Of a stretch of 64,000 nucleotides of DNA, positions 22,927 through 34,262 are shown piece by piece. Under the pieces are notes generated by a model. That model was not told the DNA's origin and searched no databases. It saw nothing but the letters and a program-made list of their open reading frames with translations. Numbering within the stretch: position 1 is the first letter of the stretch; every line of letters starts with the position of its first letter. Source of the DNA: Cryptomeria japonica (lineage: Eukaryota > Streptophyta > Pinopsida > Cupressales > Cupressaceae); the NCBI RefSeq assembly GCF_030272615.1, contig NC_081414.1:665896257-665960256 (forward strand), read 5' to 3'. The translations under genes and the position numbers were made by a program.

Positions 22927-24112
22927 TGTAGTGTCATAAAATTGTGACCCTAGCAATTTTTGACCGCATTAGGGTCCTCACGCATGTGAGTTTGAATCCT
23001 CTAGCATAATCAAAGACCAGAGATTGCTCAGCCTGCAGAAACAACTTCTTCCTTGGCTCTGCATCACCCCATCCGCACTCTGCCCTAGAGAAAGGGGTTG
23101 GATAGGGGCGTGGTGTTATTGTCCTTCGAGGACAGGGGCATGGCGCCCTTGTCCCTGCCCTATTTTGGGGAAAGACCCTTCCTAGGGTTGCATAGTTGCT
23201 TGTGCATCGGGCGCGAAACTCCCCCGATGTCGGCTCATGATGAAAATCAAATCCACTAACATGTATTTAAGGGACATTCATCCTCTCATTTGCATAAGTT
23301 GGACAAGTGGGAAATTCACAAGCGATCAAGCATTCAAGAGCATTCAAGCATTCTTTTCCAGCATTGAACATTCTCAAGTCTCCCTTCAAGGCTAGGTGTT
23401 GCATTCAAGTCAAGGATTCAACCATTGAAGAGGAGATTGATTTAAACATTCAATTTCACACAAGCACTTCTATCAACATTGCTACTACAACCTCCCTTGA
23501 GGTGATTTACAATTCAGTCTTTCATTTACAACTACTTGCAAGTACTTTCTTTCATTACTTGGTTAATTCTAAAACTAAGGTTTGACCTAAAGGCAAACCC
23601 CCAATCCCAACCCATTTTCCTCTCTTTTCTATTTGTATGTTGTAGGCGCGCAACTGTACATTCGGATTCGAGCTTCATTTGCAGAGGTGGAAAAACCCTT
23701 TTTATTTCACGGATTTATTCGAGGACCATGTACATTTCCACCATGGTCCAAGCAAATTTTCCTCAAATTCGTAGGGCATCTTCGTCTCGACATTTTACTG
23801 GCAAATCCAGGTGCACAGCTTCATCCCATATTCCGATCTCAAGTTATAATCAGTTCTTTGTCACTTTTGCACTACATAATTCAATCAATTTCCTTTCCAT
23901 TTTAAACAAGGAAGAGGGGATCAACTTAACATTCTCAATTCATTCAGAATTCAATCTACCATCTTTATGTGGAGAGATTGAATCTAGTGAATTATCCTTT
24001 CCTCTTCCTAATGTAACATGGTGAAAAATGTTTGAAGGGTAATCAATAGCGAAACTCTCATCTCTCTTTGAGGGAAAGGGTAGTTTCCTTCTTGATCTAT
24101 CATTCACCATTT
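22927..24112 (+). repeat. 3' LTR of the Gypsy-type element, 3' end missing
   Basis: Starts TGTAGTGTCATAAAATTG and follows the 5' LTR to CATTCACCATTT at 24112. There the match ends and GAGGGTAAGCATAAC follows instead of TTCCACCATTACA. The 92-codon LTR frame (23307-23585) differs from the left copy at only eight residues. Confidence 0.8.
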
Positions 24113-24306
24113 GAGGGTAAGCATAACTCCCACCTTCCAAGCACCGATCGAGCAATATGAAGTTCCTGCCTACCTACGTAATTATTTCCCTGAAATATTT
24201 ATGTGAAGCATGTTATTTTGTTAAAAGAATGCATTCACCAACTCGATCGTGTAGAGCCACTGCATTTACTCCATATCTTGGGTGACGTGAGAAATACATT
24301 AGCAAA
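24113..24306. other. Spacer between two related LTRs
   Basis: About 190 bp with no coding frame. It includes TGTGAAGCATG, faintly like the post-LTR sequence CGTGAAGCATGC at 17600, so it may be a shrunken internal fragment of another copy. That reading is weak. Confidence 0.3.
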
Positions 24307-25470
24307 TGTAGTGTCATAATTTGTCACCGAGCAAATTTACAACTCATGTTTGTGCCCCTACTTTAGTGTGTCATATCCCCATCTCCTATGTAGATCCAAT
24401 TTGTGTTATTTCTCCAATTTTGATGCCATGTACATCTACCAATCGATTTCCTAGAGGGGTGTCCTTCTCCATGGGGCTAAATTGAGGTCCCTAACTAAGA
24501 AAGACCAAGGTGCTAGCACCCTGGTCCCTCTTAGTTGGGGCCTATTTCAAAATGAGGCAAGTGTCTCATCTCTACAACGGGAGTTCAATTTTGTGGCTTT
24601 GCATGACCATTGGAGGTCGATCTAATCGGTAAATGACCTAGATACCCCTATATAAAGACATTTTAGATATCAACCTAATTTCATCATAACTCATCATCTC
24701 CAAGAAATCAAGCATTCATCATCAAGTATTTTCAAAGATCTTCAAGGCTCCATATTCTTTATCCATCCATTGTGAAGAAAAATTACATTATTCATATGCA
24801 AGCATGTGTGTGTGATTAGGGTTTTATGTTCATGCCATTTCATACAACATATGTGATTACATTCAAGAAGAAAAGCATCATTATCGACAATTGCAGATAT
24901 GAGTTATATCTCTCGATTATTTATTTCAATTTGTATTTATTCATTAAACATTAATTCCTAAACTGGGGCTTGACTTAGGCAAAACCCTATTAAAAACCAT
25001 TTTCCCTTCTCTATTATGTACAAGAACATGTATAGAGCTATAACTTTGAAGGTCGACATAATTTGTAGAACAAACAAGGTCCCCTTCGGACGACAAAATG
25101 TGCAAAGGACTAGAGTGACCAACACTCTGATCCTAACAATTCAGTTCAACCTTCTAGGAACAAATCTGAATACTCGTATATTTCTTAAATCTAGGTTTGT
25201 GGCTCCATTTGACGACTATAGCTCATTGTTTATGCAAAATTGCTTCAATTTACACACATTTATCCAAATTTCAACATCTTCAATAAATTTAAATCAATTC
25301 AACTCAAGTGAAAGAAGAGCCCAATCAAAAGGGCCTAGAATCATATCAGAATCTAGATCCATTAGGTTTAGATCTATCATAATCCTCTATTTTCTTAACG
25401 TAATGGTTCCTAAGAAAAATTAGTGGTCTTCTCACATGTAATAATGGAAACCCTAATTTTTACCTTTATA
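24307..25470 (+). mobile_element. Lone LTR of a related Gypsy family
   Basis: Begins TGTAGTGTCATAATTTGTC and ends just before TTTTGGTGAACC, the same start and post-LTR signal as the 16.3 kb element. In between only the layout is shared: a GGTCCCT-rich zone, a stretch of CAAG/TTCA phrases, and GGGGCTTGACTTAGGCAAAACC near 24965. No internal region or partner LTR follows, so it is a solo or truncated LTR from a sister family. Confidence 0.65.
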
Positions 25471-25528
25471 TTTTGGTGAACCAAACTCCTTACACCCTTA
25501 TTTCTAGTTTATATTCTTAGAACTAAGA

Positions 25529-25958
25529 CACTAGTACAAAAACAACAATATATGACTTAAAAAACTACCAAAAAATGCATATAAATGATTAAATTTGATC
25601 ACGTGACCATTGGTAGTTTATTGTTAGTCATAAATCATGCGACCAAATTTATGACTAAACTATTTTAGTCATTTATTAGTTGTTTTGATTAATCAATTTG
25701 TTCATCGATTTAGTCATCGATTTGGTCATTGATTAAGTCACTAATTTAGTCATTGATTTAGTCGTTAATCTAGTCATTGATTGTTGTTGACTAGTCATTG
25801 ATTTAGTCATTGATTTGGTCATTGATTTAGTCGTTAATTTAATCATTGATTGTTGTTAATTGGTCATTTATTTAATCATTAATTGATATCAATTGGTAGT
25901 ATATTTAGTCATTTTAATCATTACTTTGCCATCAATTGGTCATATATTTAGTCATATT
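25529..25958. repeat. CACTA-like end followed by TAGTCATTGAT minisatellite
   Basis: CACTAGTACAAAAAC at 25529 resembles the terminal CACTAGTAGAAAA of many plant CACTA transposons. From about 25660 the 12 bp phrase TTAGTCATTGAT (with GGTCATTGAT and CGTTAAT variants) repeats some 15 times to 25950. No matching TAGTG terminus was found, so a full non-autonomous CACTA is only suggested. Confidence 0.5.
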
Positions 25959-26030
25959 AGGGTACGATGGACTCGAACCACCAATCTCCTACTTGTAAAG
26001 TAGGTGCTCTTTGATTTGAGCTAGCACCCT
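25959..26030 (-). tRNA. tRNA-Val(UAC)-like, bacterial/organelle type, probably a pseudogene
   Basis: The 72 nt fold into a full cloverleaf: acceptor AGGGTGC/GTACCCT (one G-T), D stem GCTC/GAGC, anticodon stem CCTAC/GTAGG with loop TTTACAA (anticodon TAC), five-base variable loop, and T arm GGTGG-TTCGAGT-CCATC. It resembles bacterial and organelle tRNA-Val(UAC), e.g. TAGCTCA and GAGCACCT, rather than the nuclear type. The D loop (AAATCAAA) lacks the usual GG, and no T-run terminator follows, so it may not work. It sits beside a minisatellite and no other organelle-like DNA is evident. Confidence 0.6.
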
Positions 26031-26399
26031 TTAAAGAATAATTATACCATGTATCCTCTGTTAGCCTATAAACATACATTTCTACAAAATACAAAATCAA
26101 GTATTTGATAACAAAGAATCAATGTTTAAGGACATCACATCACTATCCAAAATATCTATAAGAGAGGATTTCAACGACCAATGATATAAGAGTGCAGGTC
26201 ATTACTCATAAAGAGTAGTGTATTGATAAAAATAGTCTCATGACTATTAAAGGTCAAGAACAAAGTTTGAAGATCATGGCATGAGCAACAACAAATAGAG
26301 ATAGAATGATGCAAGGAGGTCACGTTCTTTTCAACAATATAGTGACAATGATTAAAAATCAAGATGGAACACAGTCATAGGTCAAACCATGGAACGACA

Positions 26400-29300
26400 G
26401 TTTGTAACCATTATCAATCCCTTATGAATAATGAACAGTCATTTGACTGTGAAATACATTGAAAGGGGACATTGAATAGGTTTCTAATTGAAGCCTCAAA
26501 GACAATGAAGACATCAAAAGCCAAATTAACAATAACCCTAACAACCCCCCTTATTGTGATCATCATGGCATAAGAATGGTAAAGTGCAGCAATAAGATTA
26601 TCACAACATATTCAAACTTTGTGATAGAGGATATACACGTGTCAATGAACCATAGTAGTAAAGAAGATTAAGAGTGAACAATTCAAAATCCCTCAAAGAA
26701 GAGATTATCTGAGACAAAGAATAGAGAGAAAATAGTTATATACACACACTGTCAAAGTCATCATCAATCTCCCAAGGTTTTTGTAAAGTACAGTCCCTGT
26801 TAAAAGTTGCAGCTGTCACAAAGAGACCAAGAGGACATCAAAGACAATGATAGCATTAATGGTAGCAGCCCTTGCCACAATTTCACCAGTCTTAGAGCAG
26901 CCTTATCAACATCAAAGATAGTATCAAAAGTATGAACAACCAATGAACAATCACAAAGCATACACAATAACAGTCATTAATGGGCAGTGAGCAGAGCAAA
27001 ATACAATGATTCCAACTCACTGTCAAAAGGACCAGATTCAAACGTATGAGTTATTAATGATCAGCCAAAGGATCTAGAACAAAGCATCTTGAGTCCAAGA
27101 TCAAGGTCCATATTCATAATCATCAAAAGTCCATTTAAAGCCGTGTCTATAATTTATCAATGAAATATCAGTATGAAGATATTATTATAGAACATCCAAA
27201 GGGTTATGCCACAAAGCTCTTTAATAGGGTTACTTGTCTGAATCAGTATATAGCAGTCCATGCTTTGATTCCAAGGTCTCATAACAGTCAGCTGCGAGGA
27301 GATTAAGAGTCAGTCCTTTATCAGGCAAATACAATCTTGTCACAGTCAATACAGGGGAAGCAGTCATGTTGGGCCAGGTGTTTCAAGTCTAAAGTCTGCT
27401 ACAAGAACAGTGAGAAGTAATGATACAAAGAAGCTTATGGAAGAATAAAAGTCTTGGTGCAATAAAAAAGACAAATCAAAACAGTGATAAAGCAACATAA
27501 CAGTCTGAAGCATGATATTATTCACAGTCCAAGCAAAGAATAATGTATCAAAATAGTGCAGTCAAGGTATCATTCTTAGACTCATGACAGTATATAATCA
27601 AAGCACAAACTCAAAGAGCATTTAGGACAATAAGGTAGAAATCACAGTCATGGTACTTCAAGGACTGTTATAATCAAATCACTAACAAATTGGACAATGA
27701 AGACAATCATATAGGGTCATCCTCATAAAAGAATGAAGTCACTGCCCATTCATCAATAGATCAGAAATGAAGATTTGCAGCATATAGTGCTCATATATTT
27801 TTGGATTTTTCAAATTGAAGAATTGTACCATTTCCTTATGAATCAGCTTGGATGGACATTTAACTGCTACACATAAGTTGCCAAAAAAATAAAGTTCTAA
27901 AATGACAGCAGTGCATTCTTTGCAACAAACTACATACATTAAGAAAGAATATTTACCTGGAATTCAATATGTCTAGGGTTTTTTATGTATCTCTCCAAAT
28001 AAACATCGTCATTTCCAAATGAATTTTATTCTCATTTGTTAAATGTTCTCTGCTAGTCAATGACATTTTTGCATTCTAGGTTTGCATTAAAGTATTAAGC
28101 TAGAGTATGGATGGTGATGAAATCCTTTTGAAATGCGATCTCTGTTTTGGGAGTGATCTTTTCATGGTTTTCATGAAGTTGTCAGTGATTTTAGTATTTC
28201 CTTCTCATTCTTATGAGCATAGCGATATAATAATAATCATAAATGAATGCCCTCTGACTAAGAAGGAATAGTAGTTTTGTCAAGAAGGGCATTGTCAACA
28301 ACAAAGGAGCAAAAGAACCCGTGGATGCAGTTATACATAAGGTAGTCATAGAGACACTTATGAGTTTGTGTTCACCGAGAAGTCCTTTATATATAGAACC
28401 CTTACGTTGCACATTAGAATGTGGAGCAAGGTATTCAATGAAAGATTGATGCACAATTCTAGGAAGATAGTCCTCTGAATGACAAGTATGACAATCATAC
28501 CTTTGTCATGAAACAATGGACAAAATCAAATCAAGGAGCAACATCTCTAAAAGATAGAAACAAGGTCGTAGAAAGGTTGAAGAGCAGTAATAAGACCCGA
28601 GATAAGAGCATCAAAATAACAAGATGCCCTTGCATACATCTCATGACTGCCATAATGAAGAAAGGGTGGTCATAGCAAGTTACTATCTACAACAAAGGAC
28701 TTTCAATGATGAAGAATAAATACAGTAACAAAGCGAAATTTGATGGTACCTAAGGTCTGGTAGAGTGTAAGGGTAAGAGATACAGTCAATGGCAGAGCCA
28801 ACACAATATGAAGAAGCAGCCCAAAAATGCAGTTCATAACCAAAATTTCAAGATCAGGGCATACAGTGATTCAGATTTAATAGCCCATAACAGTGCAGCC
28901 CCGAGAGGATGTAGAGTGTAGGACAGATTAAAGTTTTGTGGTAGTTTGAAAGGGCATCATAGTATTAAATGAGTAGTATCACAATCCATGGAGTGCCAGA
29001 GACTTAGTTCAGTATCTCAAGGATTGAAAATTGCAGTCAAAATTGTAGTCAATTAGCAACTAAGGACAATGATCTAATCACTATCAAAGCAACATGAAAA
29101 GATGCAGCCCTACGCACAAAGAAAGGATGTAGTGTATCCAAAGGGCCAAATCTGATGCATAGGACAAAATCAGTCACAGTGCCCGTCAAGCCAAAAAGAC
29201 TCTGAATTGTTTGATTACCAAGAGCAATAGGCATGCACAGTAATAACCCAATCCAATATCTCAAAACAGTCTTGATTGAGATAGAACAATAACAGTGTAT

Positions 29301-32300
29301 AAAGTGCAGTCTAACAAAAGATTTGTGGATCTTCAAGAGCAGATCTAAGGCTTGTAATAGTCATGGCAGCCATTAAACAGTATGGCAACAACAATAAGAT
29401 CAAAGCCACAAAAGCCCAACATAGAGATACGGTCTTGAAAGGATGGTCCCACAAAAGGAGAAACAAAGTCATCAATGGTAGTGGCTTGAAGGAAAGGGAC
29501 TAACATAGAGACAGTCCAAAGTGCTTACAAAGCTATGATGATCAAAGGTTCATATTAGCAAAAATCAAATGTCAAAAATCATAAAGACATAATCATAAAC
29601 TTGTAACCATGCAGTCCATATAGTCTTGAAGCATCATTAATTAGACCAAATACAAGGCATAATAGTGTATACTCAACCCAAACAGACAACAAAATAGTGA
29701 GCACAACTATGTCACTGCTCATTAGTAATTGTTCTTGTATTTAGCTTTAACTATCAGATTGGCCTTTGGACATTCACAATGTCATATCAATCACACGTTG
29801 GAGAATAAAAAGGGTCAAAGGTGCAAATACAGTAAGGTTGCAGTAACTTGAGAATCAAGATCACAGTCCTATAAGGGATGACAGTGACATGAATAAAAGC
29901 AAGAAGGGAGGCCCTCAACATGAGGATTATTGATATAGTAGCCATTCATATCAAATGATGCACTCATGAATGTACAAGGAGTAGACACAATGCACAGTCC
30001 CAAAGGACACAGTATGCAAGGCAGATTTGTAGGGTTTTAACAAGGTTATGTGAACTCGGGATATTGGACAATTTGTGAAGCTATCAGGAAAATAGTTGTG
30101 AACTTAAGAAGACTACAAATAAATGACATTCCAGTCATAACCTATCATTCATGGTCAAGTGCATCATTAACAGTGATCAATTCACTAAAAGAGACATGAG
30201 AACAGTCTTCCTAGAACATAAAGGATTAGAACAGAGAGGTACAGTCCCTTAATAGTAAGTGCAACATGAAAAGCTCAAAGAAGACAATGAAAATACAATC
30301 TTAAGGGCTCATGTACAATTAATGGCAATCATAGTGATTACTTTGATGCATCATTAGGGCACAACACAGACTGTCACAAGGCCACATAAGGAGGTTCAAA
30401 CACAGAGTTATGTCATTTAGTAGACAATAAAAATAGTGAGAAAGCATACAAGAACAACGACATATCATGCGAGGTCATGTCCTTATATTGATATATGTGC
30501 AGGAGTTGTAGCAGTTGTATCAGTCATGTATAATCAAGGATATGAGTTTTCATGATATGAAAGCATGGATACAATCTCAGTTATGGTGGCAAGTGAAAGT
30601 CAAGTAATAGATGATAAAGAGTAATGACAGCAAGACTGAGACAGTCCTTTTCATGTAGTAGAATACAGTTTACTAGTTTTCAGTCACAATGATAACAAAA
30701 GGAACCAATGACTTTTTAATATAGCTCCAAAATAGTGAAAGGCATGAATAATAGTACAAATGACAGTCATACCACTGTCTTCCATTTCATAGCATAAAGG
30801 GCAAAATACAACCATAAAGCACTGTTATAGCAGCACTTTCAGATTCACAATCAATGACCAAGACATACACAGTGATCTAGGCCAGTAAAAAGGGGGTTTT
30901 AACAGTGAATGAGTAGCCCTAAAAGGCTCATATGGTAAGGTGAAGTCTTGATCATTCCCTGCAGAGTGACCTAATAGGTCAAACAATAATGCATACACAC
31001 TAAGGTGCAAGTAAAGAGTGGAAGGTACTTTTATGATTGTCAATCATAGTGTATTCACAGTCAAACAATGAAGAGCAAGAGGGCTTCTAACTTCTATAGT
31101 ATAGTGCGTGTTCTGTCAATATCATATCATGAAAGCTTTTGTTTGGTAGAGCAGTATTGTTGAGGCATACAGTGCTGGAAAATATTGAAGAATTAGTGAC
31201 AACCTTGCACATTGTAATGCACCCAATATAGGGATAAGTGCCTTCATGAATGAAGAGTAACCAATCCTCAAAGGGTAAAAGACTTCATGAATAGTTAATG
31301 AAACCACAGTGAACAGTGCATTCCAGGCAATTGGCTTAGTTTGTAAGAACAGTAGTCTTCAAAAAGGTTTTAGTTTTGGTGCACTATCATAGCATGATCA
31401 ACGGGAAGGGTGCAACCCCAAAAAAATGGTTAGCACAGTCAACAAAAGGATACAATCCTTTAATGATACAGTCACAAATCATATGGAGTTCCCTTGAGCA
31501 GTCAAAGTGTTATCAGGTCAAAGGATTCGAGGAGAAATCTTTATTTCACAGTCCATCATAGGTATGATAAAAGACACATTTGCGGTCAAAGGCTTCTATC
31601 ACAACACTCACGGTGGTTACAAAACCCTAGAGCAACATGTTATAGCTACATACATAGTGATTAAAAGAGATTATTTACAATCAGTCTATGTATTACCAAT
31701 CAATGGACTATCACAAGCAAAAACAGTACATTCAAAAGGCACCATGAATCAAAATTGCATTATTAGGCTACAATATTATCCATCAAAGCCTCAATACATG
31801 AAGACACAGTTCATGTAATGGTGTAAAATGCAGTCAAGGGCAGCTTCAAAGATTAAAAATAGCTTTGATGATACATTGAGCATCCATTACCTATATTCAC
31901 AAGGTCATATAAACATACAAGATGCTGATGGAACCTATGCTTTCATGTTGCAGTCAAAAGGGACTCCATTCATCTTCATGAATAAAGGCAATCATAACAG
32001 ATTTAAGAACACACTAAAAGTACATTCCAAAATTGAATCTGCCAAAAAATGGAGGCGGCAAAGAGATATTAATGCACTTCAAAATGAGAATTTCTACCAA
32101 GGGTCCAATGCATGTCTACGTTGAAGAGCAGAACTCTTTCTTTTCCTTATTCCCAATCTTTTGTTAGTCATTGAATATTCCTTGAGGATTCATTATGAAA
32201 CAGAAAGACATAATTTTAGCAAATGATATGTAAAGGGTTTTGATTAATATGGTGTATTTGAAAAAATATTTCTTGAAATCCTCAAGTTTATAATAGGAGA

Positions 32301-32560
32301 TAGTGGATTCAAAGATTAAGAACAATCTAGTTAAGTAATTCATCAATGTCAAATACTAGAGGATCTCTTTCCAAGAGATTAATAGAGCAGATGAAGAACA
32401 GTGATTTCCAGATTTCAAAAAGGCAGCCATTTAGAAGCATTGACAGTGATTAGTAGAGTCATAGAGGCAAGGGTTAGAGCAATCACAGTGTTTAAGACAG
32501 TCACATTCATTAAAAATTTAGTGCTCCAGTCCTAAGAATCGAGCAGCAAATAGAAAATCA
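26400..32560. repeat. CAGTC-rich non-coding tract 1
   Basis: Six kilobases without a convincing gene, in which CAGTC and ACAGT words are far too common: nine CAGTC between 27241 and 27660 by hand count, where base composition predicts well under one. The words keep one orientation across the tract, in phrases such as CACAGTCA, TGCAGTCAA and GACAGTCAT. No clear period is visible. It may be a very old tandem or transposon sequence, or a large intron, since it begins just downstream (minus strand) of the kinase exons. Open frames at 31376-32124 (plus) have no family motif. Confidence 0.5.
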
Positions 32561-32760
32561 CACTCCTATTTAGGTAATAGGACAAACACAAAAAAGCATG
32601 GAACAGTTAATATAATAATATTTAAATATTCTAGTGGATTGAAATCCTCAGCTGATGGGATATGCCACTTGTCTCTAGAAAAACCTTGTAATTTTTAAGA
32701 CATTAACATTGGGCATAATTCTATGAAAAGAACACGTGTATAAGGAGAAATATAAAGTAC

Positions 32761-32850
32761 CATGTATTCAAATACAAAATAGAGTTCAAAATTCTCTCGA
32801 ATAACCTCCTTCAGCTTGATAATGTTCGGGTGACTCAATTTCATAACGCA
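32761..32850 (-). CDS. Protein kinase exon (HPNI to hinge region), MHK/RCK family
   Basis: On the minus strand an AG acceptor (CTTTTGGTAG) is followed by exactly 30 open codons and a GTACTT donor. The protein reads [17 protein letters not shown], then [10 protein letters not shown]: the alpha-C to beta-5 and hinge region of a eukaryotic protein kinase. [24 protein letters not shown] is characteristic of the MHK/MAK (RCK) branch near CDKs and MAPKs. It is in phase with the exon at 32974-33042 across a 123 bp intron. Later exons (HRD, DFG) were not found, so the gene may continue across a very long intron or be truncated. Confidence 0.8.
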
Positions 32851-32973
32851 CTACCAAAAGAACCACATGCATATCATAAATACTATTACTGTGATTTGTT
32901 AAAGAAAACTATCAAGCATTGATTGGATAACAATATTGAAAATCTTTATGGTGTCTACAGTTATTTCACATAC

Positions 32974-33042
32974 CTTCAACTCCCGTAGACTCATACACAC
33001 TTCCGAGGAAGAATAATTCCTCTTCATTTTCTTAATAGCAAC
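32974..33042 (-). CDS. Protein kinase exon (VAIKK, ATP-binding Lys), MHK/RCK family
   Basis: Bounded by CTGCCAG acceptor and GTATGTG donor, 23 codons, phase 0 at both ends. It begins VAIKKMKRNYSSSE and ends SLRELK. The Lys of VAIK is the ATP-binding Lys and the Glu of LREL lines up with the alpha-C Glu. Together with the exon at 32761-32850 it gives an unbroken kinase N-lobe segment whose length matches the family exactly. The glycine-loop exon should lie upstream (higher coordinates) but was not recognised up to 37 kb. Confidence 0.8.
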
Positions 33043-33884
33043 CTGGCAGCAAACATGTGGTGAAAATCTACAATTTAATATGGTACTTAGGATAAAAGTA
33101 ATCAAACACAATACAAAATTGACTGTTTGAACTTTGAAGGACCCAAACTGCAACCATCAATCATCCACTCTGATGACAAAAATAAAATGCTTAAAATGAG
33201 GTGAATTAACATTCTCACATTTAGAACTAAATCAACCATGCACAATTGACTGTTTCCTACACAATGATTATAATGAGGTGCACTATGAATGATTTCATAA
33301 GTTGGCTTCCAAGTGGTGCTACCTAGGTGTTAATGGGAACTGTCTCATGCCAAACCCTCACAAATGACCTTTAAGATCATAATTATTAACTAATGCTCAA
33401 TATAAATATTAAATATATGTCAATCGAACATCAACTATTAATAATGTCAATTAACAAATGACCCTTAAGAAATGATAGGCTTCCATTAGTCACTTATTCC
33501 AACCATTAGATGCTATTGATTTTTTTATTTATTTTTTATGTTTACCAATCTCCATCGCCAAGCAGTATTCATCTCTCACCAGTATTCTTGCTTTTGCCAA
33601 AGTATATATCATGAGATGTAACTTGCAACTTCTTGAGTAAGGCATAATTCCTATAGCAACATGATAGATATCTTCAAACTATGCCACTTAGCTAATGTAT
33701 CGTAAGTCATATTCTTGCTTCCCTATTGAATCTCCTTTTAATGTCCTTCCTATTCAATTTAGTAGGCCAGCATACCTCAATCAAATGTGAATTACTGACA
33801 TCCAAATAACCAAATAATTATAAATAAGCATCGCAGTCAGGGACCTCAACTTGCTTACTTAAGATCTACCTTTGAGGAGAAGTA
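33043..33884. other. No gene seen; likely kinase intron
   Basis: AT-rich, stops in all frames. If the kinase gene is intact this is part of the intron separating the VAIKK exon from the glycine-rich-loop exon. Confidence 0.35.
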
Positions 33885-34262
33885 AGTATCATAAAAAAAA
33901 TACATCTTTATATATCTAATTATTACTCCTTCAGAACATGGAATTATAGTTCGTTTAATTCGAGAATGAAACTCCTCATGGCAGAAATCAAAGTATGGAG
34001 ATCCTTTATTTTCCTTGTTGAATTTGTGGATTAATTCAAGACTGAAACTCCTAATGGCAGAAATCAAAGTATGGTGATACTTTATTTTCCTTGTTGAATT
34101 TGTGGATTAGTTGAAGTATCATAAAAAGAATACATATTTATATATCTGAGTATTACTCCTTCAGAACATGGAATTATAGTTCATTTAATTCGAGAACGAA
34201 ACTCTTCATGGCAGAAATCGAACTATGGAGATCCTTTATTTTCCTTATTGAATTTGTGGATG
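33885..34262. repeat. Tandem duplication, ~230 bp unit
   Basis: AGTATCATAAAA, ATTACTCCTTCAGAACATGG, CATGGCAGAAATC and TCCTTTATTTTCCTT recur at 33885-34114 and 34115-34262. The first unit contains its own ~90 bp internal copy (near 33970 and 34040). No coding frame is kept. Confidence 0.85.

Larger units (their letters stand above)
16347..24112 (+). mobile_element. Gypsy-type element with gag and protease only (TR-GAG-like)
   Basis: Two LTRs of about 1.2 kb in direct orientation flank 5.3 kb. In order come a primer-site-like sequence, a long leader, gag, a zinc knuckle, an aspartic-protease-like domain, a long Pro-rich extension and a polypurine tract. No reverse transcriptase, RNase H or integrase motifs occur anywhere between the LTRs, so this copy could move only with help from another element. 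Two stops and a frameshift in gag and a broken protease motif show it is old. The right LTR lacks the last ~14 bp of the left one. Confidence 0.85.

Noticed and set aside
24113-24306. Target-site duplication of the Gypsy element
   Set aside because: The 3' LTR loses its last ~14 bp, so there is no true right border to compare with the AT array at the left border.
31376-32124. Three successive plus-strand frames of 61-103 codons as a possible gene
   Set aside because: No domain, no consistent frame and the same CAGTC word bias as the surrounding non-coding tract.
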